This document shows positions 33,106 to 45,645 of a stretch of DNA of 64,000 nt, piece by piece (position 1 is the stretch's first letter; the number at the start of each line of letters is the position of its first letter). The notes under the pieces are model-generated. The model saw nothing but the letters and a program-made list of their open reading frames with translations, did no database searches and was not told the origin of the DNA. The stretch lies in contig CM042088.1 of assembly GCA_023512835.1 (NCBI GenBank), positions 10,160,078 through 10,224,077 on the forward strand, written 5' to 3'. The translations under genes and the position numbers were made by a program. The stretch comes from Taxillus chinensis. Its lineage: Eukaryota; Streptophyta; Magnoliopsida; Santalales; Loranthaceae.

Positions 33106-34902
33106 TGTCACGCCCCGGATTTCCAACCCGAGGAGATCAGAACGTGACCCTCCCTTTACCCGAGTTTGGATAAACAGGTTAGAATACAACATACACTTCA
33201 CATTTTTCTTATTCAGACATTCATATATTTATTAAGTTCCAACATTTCAAGCGTGTCCAAACATGCTTTTATTACATTAAATTTCTCATTACAAAATCTC
33301 CCCACTGGGGTTACAAAGCTCACAAAAACAACAAACTCAAATAACAACAAGCAAGCCACAAACAGGTCTTCCACCTTGGTGTTCCCACCTAACGCCTGTA
33401 GGTCCCTGTAAAGAAAACAATACGGTAGGAGGGGTGAGCAACCACAGCTCAGTAGGGATCATGTCTCCCCAACCCATCCCATGCTCTTAGCATCTACATG
33501 AGAATGTGTACTAGTGCAGTGTCGTGATACAAATTAGTTTATCAGATAATAACAAATCACATCAGCAAATACAATCTTTTCCACAGCCACACAGGCTAAC
33601 ACATGAACAATCTCGGGCTTCCACAGCCACCGGGTTCCACAAAATAGTCCCGGGCTTCCACAGCCACCGGGTGTACAAGCAAACATGCAGCACTCATGGC
33701 CATACATGCATAACATCAAACACATAGTATGCTTAGTCACACAGGAATAACATTGAACACTTAGCATGCACACATTTATAGGCTCACAACCCAGCCACAC
33801 AGATATAATCTCAAACACATAATATGCACAGCCTCACAGGCATAATTTCAAACACTTGACATGCATATATACATATATCCAAACAACACGCCATTAAAGG
33901 CCAACATCCATATAGGAGATCACACCTATATGAATTTACATATAAATAATATAATAACAAGAACGATATCCAACGATTCATTCACCACAGGGCCTAACCC
34001 CGGATTAGGTACGAGAAGACAGAACCCCTACCTTGCAAGTGTCCTTCTACTCCGGCCTCCACGCTAGACACCGTCCACCCATGCGAACTACCACGGCAAC
34101 GATCCGGAGGTTCCCCCCCCCCCCCCTCTCTCTCTCTCTGTCTGTGGCGGCTGCGATGGCAAAAGAAACCAAAGAACCCTAAACCTAAGCCTGAACCCCT
34201 TTATATAGACACCACAATATCAAAACGATGTAGTTTTAATTAAGTGAAACCCAGCATCAAAACGACGTAGTTTTGATTGCACAAGCTACAACCTTTCCAC
34301 ATCCATACAGGACAAAATACTCATAATTCCAATATGGTCCTTTGGGAAAAGATGATTAGAATAACAAAACCAAGGTGACGGTATAAAAATATGGCTGCAC
34401 GCCATAATGTACGTCATATTCCCAATTGGCGTGCAGCTCCAAATTAGGTGAAATTCTTCCCCAAGCTTCCTTGCATCATGTAGAAGGCTAGTATGCAGTA
34501 ATATGCTTGCACGCCAATTGGTCCAATTGGCGTTCAAGGCCTTTGGCTCTGAAACTTCTTTGGAAGGTAAAGGACATCATTTTGAGAAACTTTAGTTCTG
34601 CACGCCAATTAATTTGAGGCCATTTACTTGGTCAAAATTAATCTCCAAAACCTGACAAAACAGCCTAAAAGCGCCTGTATATGCAAATAGCATCTTCCTA
34701 GGGCATAAATGCATGTTATCAATTGATACGTGCCTCCCAAAAGTCCCCTCTTGGGCTCATCTCTTACCTCAAACTTGTGCATCAACATTCAAGGTATTTT
34801 AGTTAAAGTGTGTGGGAAGAAAACTCCCTAAAACCCAACAATTTCCACTCACAAGGCATCTGTGATTAACTTCTTACATACCACAAAACGCGGGTCATTA
34901 CA
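33106..34902 (-). repeat. 3' LTR of element F
   Basis: Highly similar to 39434-41366. It has two copies of the 'cgggcttccacagccaccggg' unit (33610-33690) against about five in the other LTR, a C/CT run at 34116-34140, a TATA box on the minus strand at about 34200-34207 and two palindromic boxes at 34220-34239 and 34257-34278. A diverged R1 segment lies at 34290-34735. Confidence 0.88.
34200..34278 (-). promoter_or_regulatory. TATA box and paired palindromic boxes, left LTR F
   Basis: TATATAAA on the minus strand with caaaacgatgtagtttta and caaaacgacgtagttttg upstream, the same arrangement as in LTR S and in the right LTR F (40664-40739). Confidence 0.55.
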
Positions 34903-34918
34903 TCCTCTCCCCCTTAAG
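34903..34918 (-). other. Polypurine tract of element F
   Basis: Minus strand CTTAAGGGGGAGAGGA directly before the LTR start TGTAATGACCC. Confidence 0.8.
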
Positions 34919-37900
34919 ACTTTTCGTTCTCGAAAAGAAACAACATGCAAGGAAAACCAACACAGCAAGCCACAACACCCAAATGGGTCATACACCGCAC
35001 ATTGCACACAATAGCTCATAACAAGGTGCCACCGCAGTCCATAATCACATGCATCACAATCTGTGGAAACACGTTCACATGTCACAAATACCCATCTCAA
35101 GCACATTTTATTTTAATCTCAAAACATAGTCAATATAAATAAAAGTCATAAAAGTCGAAAGGGATTCGCGTTCCCATATTTCCTCCATAGGACGTGTCGT
35201 CCTCGAAAAGACAATACACTTTCCATAATGCACATGCTGATACACATCGCCCACAACCATTCACGTACCCGCGACTGAAGATATCACACAATAACACACA
35301 TGAAGGCACGTACCCACAGACCCAATACAACACAGCGTGATAGGGAAACACATATTCTAAACTCACAAACAACCCTTGTTCTCCTCACCTAACACATGTC
35401 ACAAGTATTCACATGTCACGACGGTGTATGACATATACGCCCATCCCCAATACATACGTTTAACAAATCACATGGGTCATAGACCAACTCACATCATAAA
35501 CACCACTACAAGGAACAACTCACAAACAAAACACTACTACACGTTTAACATTCCACTGCCCATTCGCCAACACCATACAAACTCATCCGCAGGGAGTTTC
35601 CTCACAACCTTCCCACCTTTGGACTTTTCGTCCCCGAAAAGAGATCAAGTAGTAAACATCACGAGAAGATCAAAGCAACACATAACACCCATGAGCACAA
35701 GAAGAACGAGAGCTTGGCCAATTAGTGTGCTGGCAACAACTCATGTGAGCAAGTCTGACAACAGTGAGGTCGAGAAACCTCCCATAGATTCGCTAAGACC
35801 CCGACAACCGAACAAGGCCAACACCATAAGCCTATGCATGAAGCATCCATTCGCTAGAATTCATATGATTGAACGAGAAGTCACTGCCTCGACATAGCAG
35901 GGTACTCGGCGTTAAAAGCCTACTCGTGTCACAATAGGACCAACACTCCACAATGTAAAATACCCAACAATGACACCACTGAGATTTGATGTCAACGGAC
36001 ACCAACAATTTACAACGCAGCCACACTCCATATGTAGACCGTACCCTGACAGCAAACACAAAGAGGTTATAAGGAAACACAAACAAACAAGAGAAAAGCA
36101 TTATGCAAACCACAATCGCTTTTCCACACATGGAGATCACCCCAGCAGCACCATCATCACTGCTAAAACCGCCGCACTCTATAGCGATACATGCAACAAC
36201 AGAACCCAACCAATGCCAAAGGGAACTCAAGATGACTTACAATCCAGGACACAACCACATCAGGATGAAGTTTGCCCTCCACCAATTCGGTCACAGTCAA
36301 CAAGACGCCCAACGGAGTCCAAGGAGTGACTCAAAACAACAAATGCAGTACCATACCCAATCACGGCAAGACCAAAAAAACTACTATCGGGCTAACACCA
36401 GTGACCAATGTTGAGAATCTACTAAAGGATCCCATGAACCAGAACGTCACACAAATAACACCTCTCTGACTATGGTCAAATAGGGATCCACCAAGGTCCC
36501 ACATAGCCTTCACTAACTGAGGCTTATGTCATAACCCATGTGATAATGCCTTACTCAGTCAGCAGTCATTACATGCGATAGGAATCCTTTGACGATGGGT
36601 AGGTACCGACAACATAGTTCTCTCTATCCTGGAAAACTCTCCTACCTGCAACATGACAACAATGGAATCCTTGGTGTCACCACTCCCAAGCCACAATGGA
36701 ATCCCTTGCCTCCAGGACATATTCCACCTCATGAACCACTAACTCCGCTACACCAACCATCATGTTTTATCTCAACACATCAACAAAACACTCAAATGGA
36801 CCAAGAAATACTCAGGCTTTAGCCTCAGCTTAATGTGATTACTGCAATTTCGCCAGGTAGGCACAGGAAACAAGGCGTGCAAACTCTTGATTTGGGACTT
36901 TCATGTAGCTCCCAAACACACCAACACCTTGATAGCATGAACCATCTCCCTTACCGCGTGATACTGCACATTAAAAGTTTTCAAGTAGGACATATGTAGG
37001 TCATTCGCCTACCACCACCGCTCCAATGCATACACCTTTGGATATCCGCCCGACATAAATCTCTCCTGAAGGAGTAGCACTAATACCCCGTCCTAGCAAA
37101 ACTGTCACAACTAACTCAACTCGGGAAATCAAACAACTCTTTTTCTTTCCCAACTTATCAACATTTCAGTAACACTAGACAAGGAATAACATAAACAACA
37201 TCACCTCTAACACTCTTCCTCATCCTCACACCACAGTTACTATACCAATACACCATGCCTCATCCTTCTCTACGCATATGTGTCGCAACACCCACACGTA
37301 GCAACTCTGCTATATACCTTTACCACTTATGCAACACATACAACAAGACAATGCTACATTTTCTGCACATTCTCAACACATGCAACGAAACACAAGACAC
37401 CTGACGAGTAGAACGTACCAGTTTTAAACCTTCTCCTATCCTTTAAACCCACTTCCCACAAGATACAGACCAAAGGAATGGCCCTACCATGCAAAAGCGC
37501 ACCCGCAGCCCCTAGAGAAATGTTTTCCAGATGTGGGTAAAAAGCCCGAACAAGGCCTGCCATATCTCACTTGCTTTCCTTTGTTTACCAATTGGATGCA
37601 TCGGCCACGACCCTTGAAACCCACTCACAGCCGATAGCTGAGCTCCAGAACAATTCACATTTTATATACCCATTTCTCAACATATTCTAGGAACATTACT
37701 CAAGGTCTTTCACACACCACAAACATGACACATGGCCACTGCTTGACCATCTGAGAACCCAGAACACCTATATAGTTACTAACCAAAACTTGCAATGACC
37801 ACTCTAGCCAACAAGATAACACTTCAAGGACTCTAAGAGCAGGCTATACTAGCTGCGTTTTCCACCCTTAACCACAACGCTTGGAATGGTAACCATAGGA

Positions 37901-39418
37901 ATATCCCTTTCAAGTAGTACTCCACACATACCTTTATCCACATAAGAACATATCTCTATTATTCAAGGTTGCCAAGGAGGGGTCACACGTTATCCACAAG
38001 CCATCACGTCACGCCTCAAGCTCTACTAGCTAGCAAAAGGTAGCCTACCAGGTTTGATTACTTTAATTATCCACGGGTGTCAAAATTGAATACCACTCCC
38101 ATATAAAACCAACACTCACATATCTATTAGTTACTTATTATCCTTCTAGTGTCATAAATATAAATGTTCATTTTTCTTATTTTTTTTTATTATATATATA
38201 TATATATATATTGTTACAAGTCACCAACCACGTCTATTAACAATGCTAACTCAAACGATCTCCTAAGCTTCACGAAACGGCAAATTGTGGCTCAAGAGCC
38301 CTACCGACAAGAATACCCCTCTATTACAAGTGTCTTAATTTAATTGCTAAAAACTCAACAATCAAAGGTCCACCCATCCTCACCTAAGTCAGTACGAGAC
38401 TCAACCAATCACTATCTTCTGGAGATGTCCTACTTTTCCACAGATGCAACACTGATACTGCTTCTTGCTACACTTTTTTCCAATGTCCCGGTTGTCCACA
38501 ACAAGAACAACCCTTTAAGCAACTGGTTTCAAATTGATTTGTTGGGGGTTGACCCCCGTCTCGATACTTGTGGCCATCCTCTGATCTCCCCCCTCTGCCT
38601 CTTGGATCCTTTCTGCTAATCAGGACAATAATGCTTCAGTTGATCTTCATCCAAGTTTCCCCAAATGGTGCGGGTTGACAGCTCTCAGCGTGCCTCGAGC
38701 CTACAGCTCTCCCACTTGCCTAGCCTGGGTGGTGAACTCTTTTGTCGTACGGGTCATAGTTTTTTTTTAGAGGTTGGGTACATGAGGAGGTAGCGCTCCA
38801 GGTTAACACTCAACGCTCTTAATACCATTACCGACTAGGCGTTTGGAGCTATAACTAATCTCAAAACACACATTATCACCACACAGATTCGCAGATTCAC
38901 ATTTCACAGACTATACAAGTTCACACCTTCACATTGCACATATCATTTATACTCAAGTGAATATCTCATCGTTTTGAACACCACATTGCTTATTCCACAG
39001 AATACCATACGAAGGCACACTCTTAAGCATTCACATATCTCACCTAGTCATTTTCAGAATATCAATTATTTTTATGTAGTTCGTTCACATTGCAAGTCCA
39101 CTAGTACACAAATTCCATACCACATATTCTTTTTTTTTTGTAGTCATGCTTAAGTTGTCACAATATATCAGAGTTGCACAATTAAATTTTTTTTTTCATT
39201 TAAAACATTCCCACAGTTATCCATACATTCATACATAAACAACAAATGCAACTAGTGCCCTAATGCCAATGTATGCAAATCCTACCACAAGACTGGACTA
39301 CCCCAAGTATACCTTAGAGGCTCCAAGAGGACCATGTTGATCAGGCACGTCCCTCCAGGCTCCTCCAAAGGACTCAAGATAACCAAGTCCGCCCACTACC
39401 CTAGGCCAACTAGACCAT
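34919..39418 (-). pseudogene. Decayed interior of element F
   Basis: No long frame survives. On the minus strand near 38475-38520 a knuckle-like C-S-C-C-G-Q-P-G-H-W remains; its last Cys is out of frame by one base. This suggests a dead gag. The motif 'ttttcgt(t/c)ctcgaaaag' recurs at about 34920, 35195 and 35630, like the region before the PPT of many plant gypsy elements. A TA microsatellite lies at 38189-38211. I could not find RT or integrase motifs. The numerous short ORFs at 35376-36822 show no domain. Confidence 0.5.
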
Positions 39419-39430
39419 GCTCTGATACCA
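39419..39430 (-). other. Primer-binding site of element F
   Basis: Minus strand TGGTATCAGAGC, complementary to the 3' end of plant initiator tRNA-Met, three bases from the LTR. Confidence 0.88.
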
Positions 39431-39433
39431 TAC

Positions 39434-40550
39434 TGTCACGCCCCGGATTTCCAACCCGAGGAGACCAGAACATGACCCTCCCTTTACCCGAGTTTGGATA
39501 AAGGGGTTAGAATACAACATACACTTCACATTTTTCTTATTCAAACATTCATATATTTATTAAGTTCCAACATTTCAAGCGTGTCCAAACATGCTTTTAT
39601 TACATTAAACTTCTCATTACAAAATCTCCCCACTGGGGTTACAAAGCTCACAAAAACAACAAACTCAAATAACAATAAGCAAACCATAAATAGGTCTTCC
39701 ACCTTGGTGTTCCCACCTAACGCCTGTAGGTCCCTGTAAAGAAAATAATACGGTAGGAGGGGTGAGAAACCACAGCTCAGTAGGGATCATGTCTCCCCAA
39801 CCCATCCCATGCTCTTAGCATCTACATGAGAACGTGTACTAGTGCAATGTCGTGATACAAATTAGTTTATCAGATAATAACTAATCACATCAGCAAATAC
39901 AATCTTTTCCATAGCCACACAGGCTAACACATGAACAATCCCGGGCTTCCACAGCCACCGGGTTCCAAGAGCAGTCCCGGGCTTCCACAGCCACCAGGTT
40001 CCATAAAATAGTCCCGGGCTTCCACAGCCACCGGGTTCCACAAAACAGTCTCGGGCTTCCACAGCCACCAGGTTCCACAAAATAGTCCTGGGCTTCCACA
40101 ACCACCTGGTGTACAAGCAAACATGCAGCACTCATGGCCATATAGGCATAACATCAAACACTTAATATGCTTAGTCACACAGGAATAACATTGAACACTT
40201 AGCATGCACACATTTACAGGCTCACAACCCAGCCACACAGATATAATCTCAAACACATAATATGCACAGCCTCACAGGCATAATTTCAAACACTTGACAT
40301 GCATATATACATATATCCAAACAACACGCCATTGAAGGCCAACATCCATATAGGAGATCACACCTATATGAATTTACATATAAATAATATAATAACAATA
40401 ACGATATCCAACGATTCATTCACCACAGGGCCTAACCCCGGATTAGGTACGAGAAGACAGAACCCCTACCTTGCAAGTGTCCTTCTGCTTCGGCCTCCAT
40501 GCTAGACACCGTCCACCCACGCGAACCACCACGGCAACGATACGGAGGTT

Positions 40551-40607
<57 letters not shown>

Positions 40608-41366
40608 GCGGCGGCTGCGATGGCAAAAGAAACCAAAGAACCCTAAACCTAAGCCTGAACCCCTTTATATAGACACCACAACATCAAAACGACGTAGTTT
40701 TGATTAAGTGAAACCCAGCATCAAAACGACGTAGTTTTCATAGCACAAGCTACAACTTTTCCACATCCGTACAGGACAAAATACTCATAATTCCAATATG
40801 GTCCTTTGGGAAAAGATGATTAGAATAACAAAACCAAGGTGACGGTACAAAAATATGGTTGCACGCCATAATGCACGTCATATTCCCAATTGGCGTGCAA
40901 CTCCAAATTAGGTGAAATTCTTCCCCAAGCTTTCTTGCATCATGTAGAAGGCTAGTATGCAGTAATATGCTTGCACGCCAATTGGTCCAATTGGCGTTCA
41001 AGGCCTTTGGCTCTGAAACTTCTTTGGAAGGTAGAGGACATCATTCTGAGAAACTTTAGTTCTGCACGCCAATTAATTTGAGGCCATCTACTTGGTCAAA
41101 ATTAATCTCCAAAACCTGACAAAATAGCCTAAAAGTGCCTGTATATGCAAATAACATCTTCCTAGGGCATAAATGCATGTTATCAATTGACACGTGCCTC
41201 CCAAAAGTCCCCTCTTAGGCTCATCTCTTACCTCAAACTTGTGCATCAACATTCAAGGTGTTTTAGCTAAAGTGTGTGGGAAGAAAACTCCCTAAAACCC
41301 AACAATTTCCACTCACAAGGCATCTGTGATTAACTTCTTACATACCGCAAAACGCGGGTCATTAGA
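39434..41366 (-). repeat. 5' LTR of element F
   Basis: Second copy of the F LTR. It has an expanded minisatellite at 39942-40110, a long CT run at 40559-40603, TATA at about 40664-40671 (minus) and two palindromic boxes at 40684-40705 and 40721-40739. The ORFs over the CT run and minisatellite are artefacts. Confidence 0.88.
39942..40110. repeat. Minisatellite in right LTR F
   Basis: About five units of ~36 bases with core 'cgggcttccacagccacc' and 'ggttccacaaaa'. The left LTR has about two. The change in copy number happened after insertion. Confidence 0.85.
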
Positions 41367-42949
41367 AAAAAAAATATCAGGACCCAGCCTGCCCACACAG
41401 GAAGGCTTGTCCACGATCCCCAATAGGATCCCAGCTCAGGGCACTCAGCCCTACCACAGCGCTATATGCCCGGACACAGTGCCACACAGGCCTGCCATTG
41501 GCGCATATGCCTACCACGGCCACAACGCAATATGCCCAGCCACAGTGCCACACAGGCCTGCCATCAGCGCATATGCCTGCCCCATCAACCACATAGCATC
41601 ATCTGTGCTCCACGGTGAGAACCCAACAAGTCATAGAGCCCAAGCCTCAATTCCTCAAACCAACATATTAACACTAATATGGCATTAAGGTTCACCATAC
41701 TCCCTTTATAACTGAAGCCAGTCTTCACAAACCGATCATCATTCCTTGACCAAGGAAAGAGATACCTATAGGAGTTGTTTTCTTGAAATAAAAAGTCCCG
41801 ACATTGGGTTCCCATATCATAACTAAGATAATCTGATTTTTGGGGATTTTTCTAAGATGTCTAACCCCACTTTCCAAAAATTCACCTCTACGAAAAACTG
41901 GATTTTTCTGAGATTTTACACTAAATTCCAATTTTCACATTTTGAAGGAGTGAGAATTAATTTTTCTAGTATTTTTCTTTGAACCCAAATGGGGGGGGGG
42001 GGGTGTTTCGTTATTGACATTGTAACTTAAGTATAATACTTAAATGTGTAGATGGGTACAGGTTACAATGTAAATAGTCCAGTCCAGTGTAGTCTAGTGT
42101 TCAGTTACACTGTTGGAGCTGCGACTGATAGCGCGGAACTACAGCGCGCCTCGAAGACTCGAAGCTAGTCTTCGATCTTCAACCTCCAGACAACGAACTT
42201 TGACCTTCGGACTACGGGTCTACGGATCTACGAACTACGAACTAAGAACCCTTGACCCAACGTCCCTGGATCTTCGACTCTACGACCCTGGATCTTCGAC
42301 CCTTCGACCCAGAACTTCAGATCTTCGTCATTTCGACCCAGTAATTTGCCCATGGTACTGTTCATCATCGTTTTTGCCTGTTCTTCGTCTGGAATCAACC
42401 CAGTAACCCCCAGACACTCACAAACACGCATGTTACACAACAGACTACGATATCTACCTCAGAATGCGTCCAGAACGCCTTTAAATCGCACAGATAACAG
42501 CAGAAATACGCACCAAATTACAGATTTTCAGAAATCTAGATCTAAATCTAGATTTCCATGGTTGACTTCTCAACCTTCATGAAATACACAGTTATACAAC
42601 CCCAAAACCACAGAAACATATATCAAAACTGATATAAAACAGTTCTTAACCACAGATCTTATGCTAAACCATTAGATCTAACCCAAAATTGGATTCCCCC
42701 AAATCCAAGGGTTCATGCTTAATTTCATAAATCATGACAAATTCGTGCATACCAAAGATAGAATCAAGATAAGAAGTTCAAGGACACCTACTTGGAGTGA
42801 TTCTTTGAGCTCCACGAACCCAAATCGCCCCAAATCGCCAAGGCACCAAGCTCCAAGCTCTCTCTCAAACGCACAAACGTGATAGCATAAAAGTGAAAGC
42901 TCTTTCTTTTCCTGTTATTTATATTTCTACTAGTCGTTGACCAATAACT
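41367..42949 (-). repeat. LTR E' (E family), second part
   Basis: Reverse complement of about 43180-44640 of element E, with more divergence at 42120-42340. It continues the LTR from 33105. It ends at 42949 against the truncated 5' LTR of E, head to head. Confidence 0.78.
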
Positions 42950-45155
42950 GACCGGTAGTGTAGTCGTCGATGGGGGCATTTTGACTGTACTTGGGCCCGA
43001 TTTCGAGTCGGGGCCCCGTTTGACCCGATTGTTGACTTTTTGGGGTTTATTAGTTGACTTTGTGTTTGGGCGGTCTTTTGGGTGTAATAATATCTGTTTA
43101 GTGTTGTGCTCGTCATTTCAAGCGTTTTGACAGTAATTGGGCTCAATTTGGAGTTCGTGACCTCAGGAGGTCAATTATTGCTAGGAGGCCAATTATTGGC
43201 AGCAGTATAAATAATTAAGAAACTGCATTATCCCTTTATTTTGGCTTGGTGCGTGCGTGTTTGAGCAAGAGAGAGAGAGAGAGGGAAAGTGAAGAATTCC
43301 TTTTGGCGATTTTGGGGCGATTGGAGCTCGTGGATCGCAAAAAAACTGTCCAGGTAGGTGTCCTTGAACCTCTTATCTCGATTCTGTCTTGGAATATGCG
43401 TGAATTTATCATGAATTATGAATTTGAGTATGAACCCTAAGTTTTGAGGGAACCCAATTTTGGGGTTAGATCTGATGATTTAGCATAAAATTTGTGGTTA
43501 AGAACTGATTTATATCAGTTTGGGTACGTAATTTGGTACTCTGTTTAGTAAAATGCGTGTTTGTGAGTGCCTGCGGGTTGTTGGGTTGATTCCAGACGAA
43601 AACCAAGCCAAAAACGATGATGAACAGTACCTTGGGTGAACTGTAAGGTCGAAGTTCGTAGTCAGCAGCTTCGTGGTCAGCAGCTGTGGAGTCAGCAGCT
43701 TCGTAGTCAGCAGCTGTGGGGTCAGCAACTTCGTTAGTCCGGATCAGTAGTCCGGAGCAGTTAGTCCGGATCAGTAGTCCGGAGCTGTTAGTCTGGATCA
43801 GTTAGTCCGGAGCAGTAGTCCGGAGTAGTTAGTCCGGATCAGCAGCAGTGATCCGTAGCATCTCTCCGCAGCAGTGTTTCCGTAGCATCCATTCCGCAGC
43901 AGTGATCAGCAGCAGTGATCCGCAGCAGTGTTCAGCAGCATTACACTGCACTGGACATTTACATTGTAAACCATTATGCCTCTCCACATTTAAGTTACAA
44001 TGTAAATAACGAAATACCGCCCATTTGGATCCAAAGAAAAATACTAGAAAAATTAATTCCCACTCTTTTAAAATGTGAAAATTGGGATTTAGTGTAAAAT
44101 CTCGGAAAAACCCAAAAGTTTGTAGTGGTGAATTTTTGGAAAGTGGGGTTAGACATCTCAGAAAAATCCCCAAAAATTAGATTATTTTATTTATGATATG
44201 GGAACCCAATGCCGGGACTTTTGATTCCAAGAAAATAGCTGCTATGGGTACTTCCTTCATAAATCAAGGATTGAGGATTTACTTGTGAAGACTGGCTACA
44301 GTTTTAAAGGAAATGTTGAGAATGACATGCCATACTCATGTTAGTATGTTGGTGTGAGGTATTGGGGCATGGACTCCGTGACTTGTTTGGGTTCTCATCG
44401 TGATGCACCGTTGGTGCGATGTTGTTGACGGGGCAGGCATATGCGCCGATGGTAGGCCTATGTGGCGACTGTGGCCGGGCATATTGCGCTGTGCCGTGGC
44501 AGGCATATGCACCGATGGCAGGCCGGTGTGGCGACTGTGTCCGGGCATATAGCACTGTGGTAGGGCTGAGTGCCCTAACCTGGGATCCTGTTGAGGATCG
44601 TGGACAAGCTGTCCTGTGTGGGCAGGCTAGGTCCTGATGTTTGTTTGCAGGCTGAGTCCTGATGATTGTGCACACTATACAGTGCACGAGTACACAGAGC
44701 ATGTAATATAGACTTGTATGTCTGCATGATGTGGAGTGTTGGGGTCACCTACTGAGCTTGTCACTCACCCCTACTTGTTTACCCCTTTTCAGGTGTGACC
44801 CGAGACTAGTGGAGGACTTTCTTCCAGGAGGATGCCCACTACTCTGATGTATGATACAGTTATATTCTGTATTGTTTTATGTGATATCCCGGACATGGGT
44901 CCGTGGACAGTTGTATTTGCATACTGTTTGTGATATGATGTCTGTATGACTGTTTGACTTATTGTATGCATGATGATGTATGGGAAAGTACAGGATTACC
45001 CTCGATGTATGACTGTACAGGGTTGCATATTTGAGACAAAGACCATTGGTGTAGTCTCTATTGGTGCTAGTCACCAACACCTTGACCTTTCGGGTGCGGG
45101 CAAGGGGAAGTCATGTTCCTGGTTCTGGGTTTTCTTGGAATTCGGGGGCGTGACA
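42950..45155 (+). repeat. 5' LTR of element E
   Basis: Matches 50738-52957. It ends GGGGGCGTGACA. TATAAATAA is at 43206-43214. Minisatellites of 'agtcagcagctt', 'agtccggatcagt' and 'cagcagtgatcc' occupy 43650-43950. One arm of the palindrome seen in the 3' LTR is missing here. Confidence 0.88.
43206..43214 (+). promoter_or_regulatory. TATA box of 5' LTR E
   Basis: TATAAATAA, also at 51002-51010 in the 3' LTR, about 50 bases before a GA-rich stretch that could hold the start of transcription. Confidence 0.55.
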
Positions 45156-45158
45156 AGT

Positions 45159-45170
45159 TAGTATTAGAGC
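45159..45170 (+). other. Primer-binding site of element E (mutated)
   Basis: tagtattagagc, four bases inside the LTR, differs from tggtatcagagc by two transitions (G to A and C to T). Confidence 0.7.
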
Positions 45171-45645
45171 TAGATCTAGTGGACCTAGGTTAGTGAGGGG
45201 TGGTTAATTGATTCCATGTGACTTGGAAAACTGTAGGGAGGGCGCCTGATCAACGCAGTCCTTACATGTGTTCGAGGTTATTTTGGTGTCAGTTAGATCA
45301 TCCTAGGAGCATACATGGGGTGCATTTCTAGTGGTATGATTGTGTGCATATAGGGCACTAGATTGTCTTTGTTTGTGATATGATTGCATTTGGTGCCAAG
45401 ATGGGACATGGCCGTGAGAGCCAGGACTGGATGTGGTGTACCCTATGGGGTGACACGATGCTATATGCATGGTTGTGGACCTACGGGTCATGTGGTGTAC
45501 CCTAATGGGGGACACGATGCTATATGCATGGTATGGACCTACGGGACGTGTGGTGAGAACCTACGAGTTGAATGTGCCTTTGATGGCTGTTTGTGCTAGT
45601 AGTGCTAGTATTGATCGTTTGTTGTTTGTTGTTGTGGCTAGTGTG
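45171..45645 (+). other. Leader of element E with a two-copy repeat
   Basis: Untranslated leader. A ~60-base unit with 'ggtgtaccctatgggg' and 'gacacgatgctatatgcatgg' is repeated at 45436-45555. A frame open through it merely runs into gag. Confidence 0.6.

Larger units (their letters stand above)
33106..41366 (-). mobile_element. Element F: LTR retrotransposon inserted in LTR E'
   Basis: LTRs at 33106-34902 and 39434-41366 start TGTCACGCCCCGGATTTCC; the left ends GGGTCATTACA. A PBS for initiator tRNA-Met is inside the right LTR and a polypurine tract inside the left, so the element points to the minus strand. The 4.5 kb interior is decayed. The right LTR ends '...cattagaaaaa' with the last bases changed, and I see no matching 5-bp target duplication. 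Probably Ty3/gypsy by LTR and PPT style. Confidence 0.82.

Noticed and set aside
35376..36822. Cluster of plus-strand ORFs of 65-173 codons in F
   Set aside because: No domain, low-complexity composition, and on the strand opposite to the element.
40432..40707. ORFs rich in RE/SL dipeptides
   Set aside because: They translate the CT run at 40559-40603.
45469..45645. Upstream extension of gag E from 45469
   Set aside because: It reads through the leader tandem repeat; MAPLRRVV at 45646 is the likely start.
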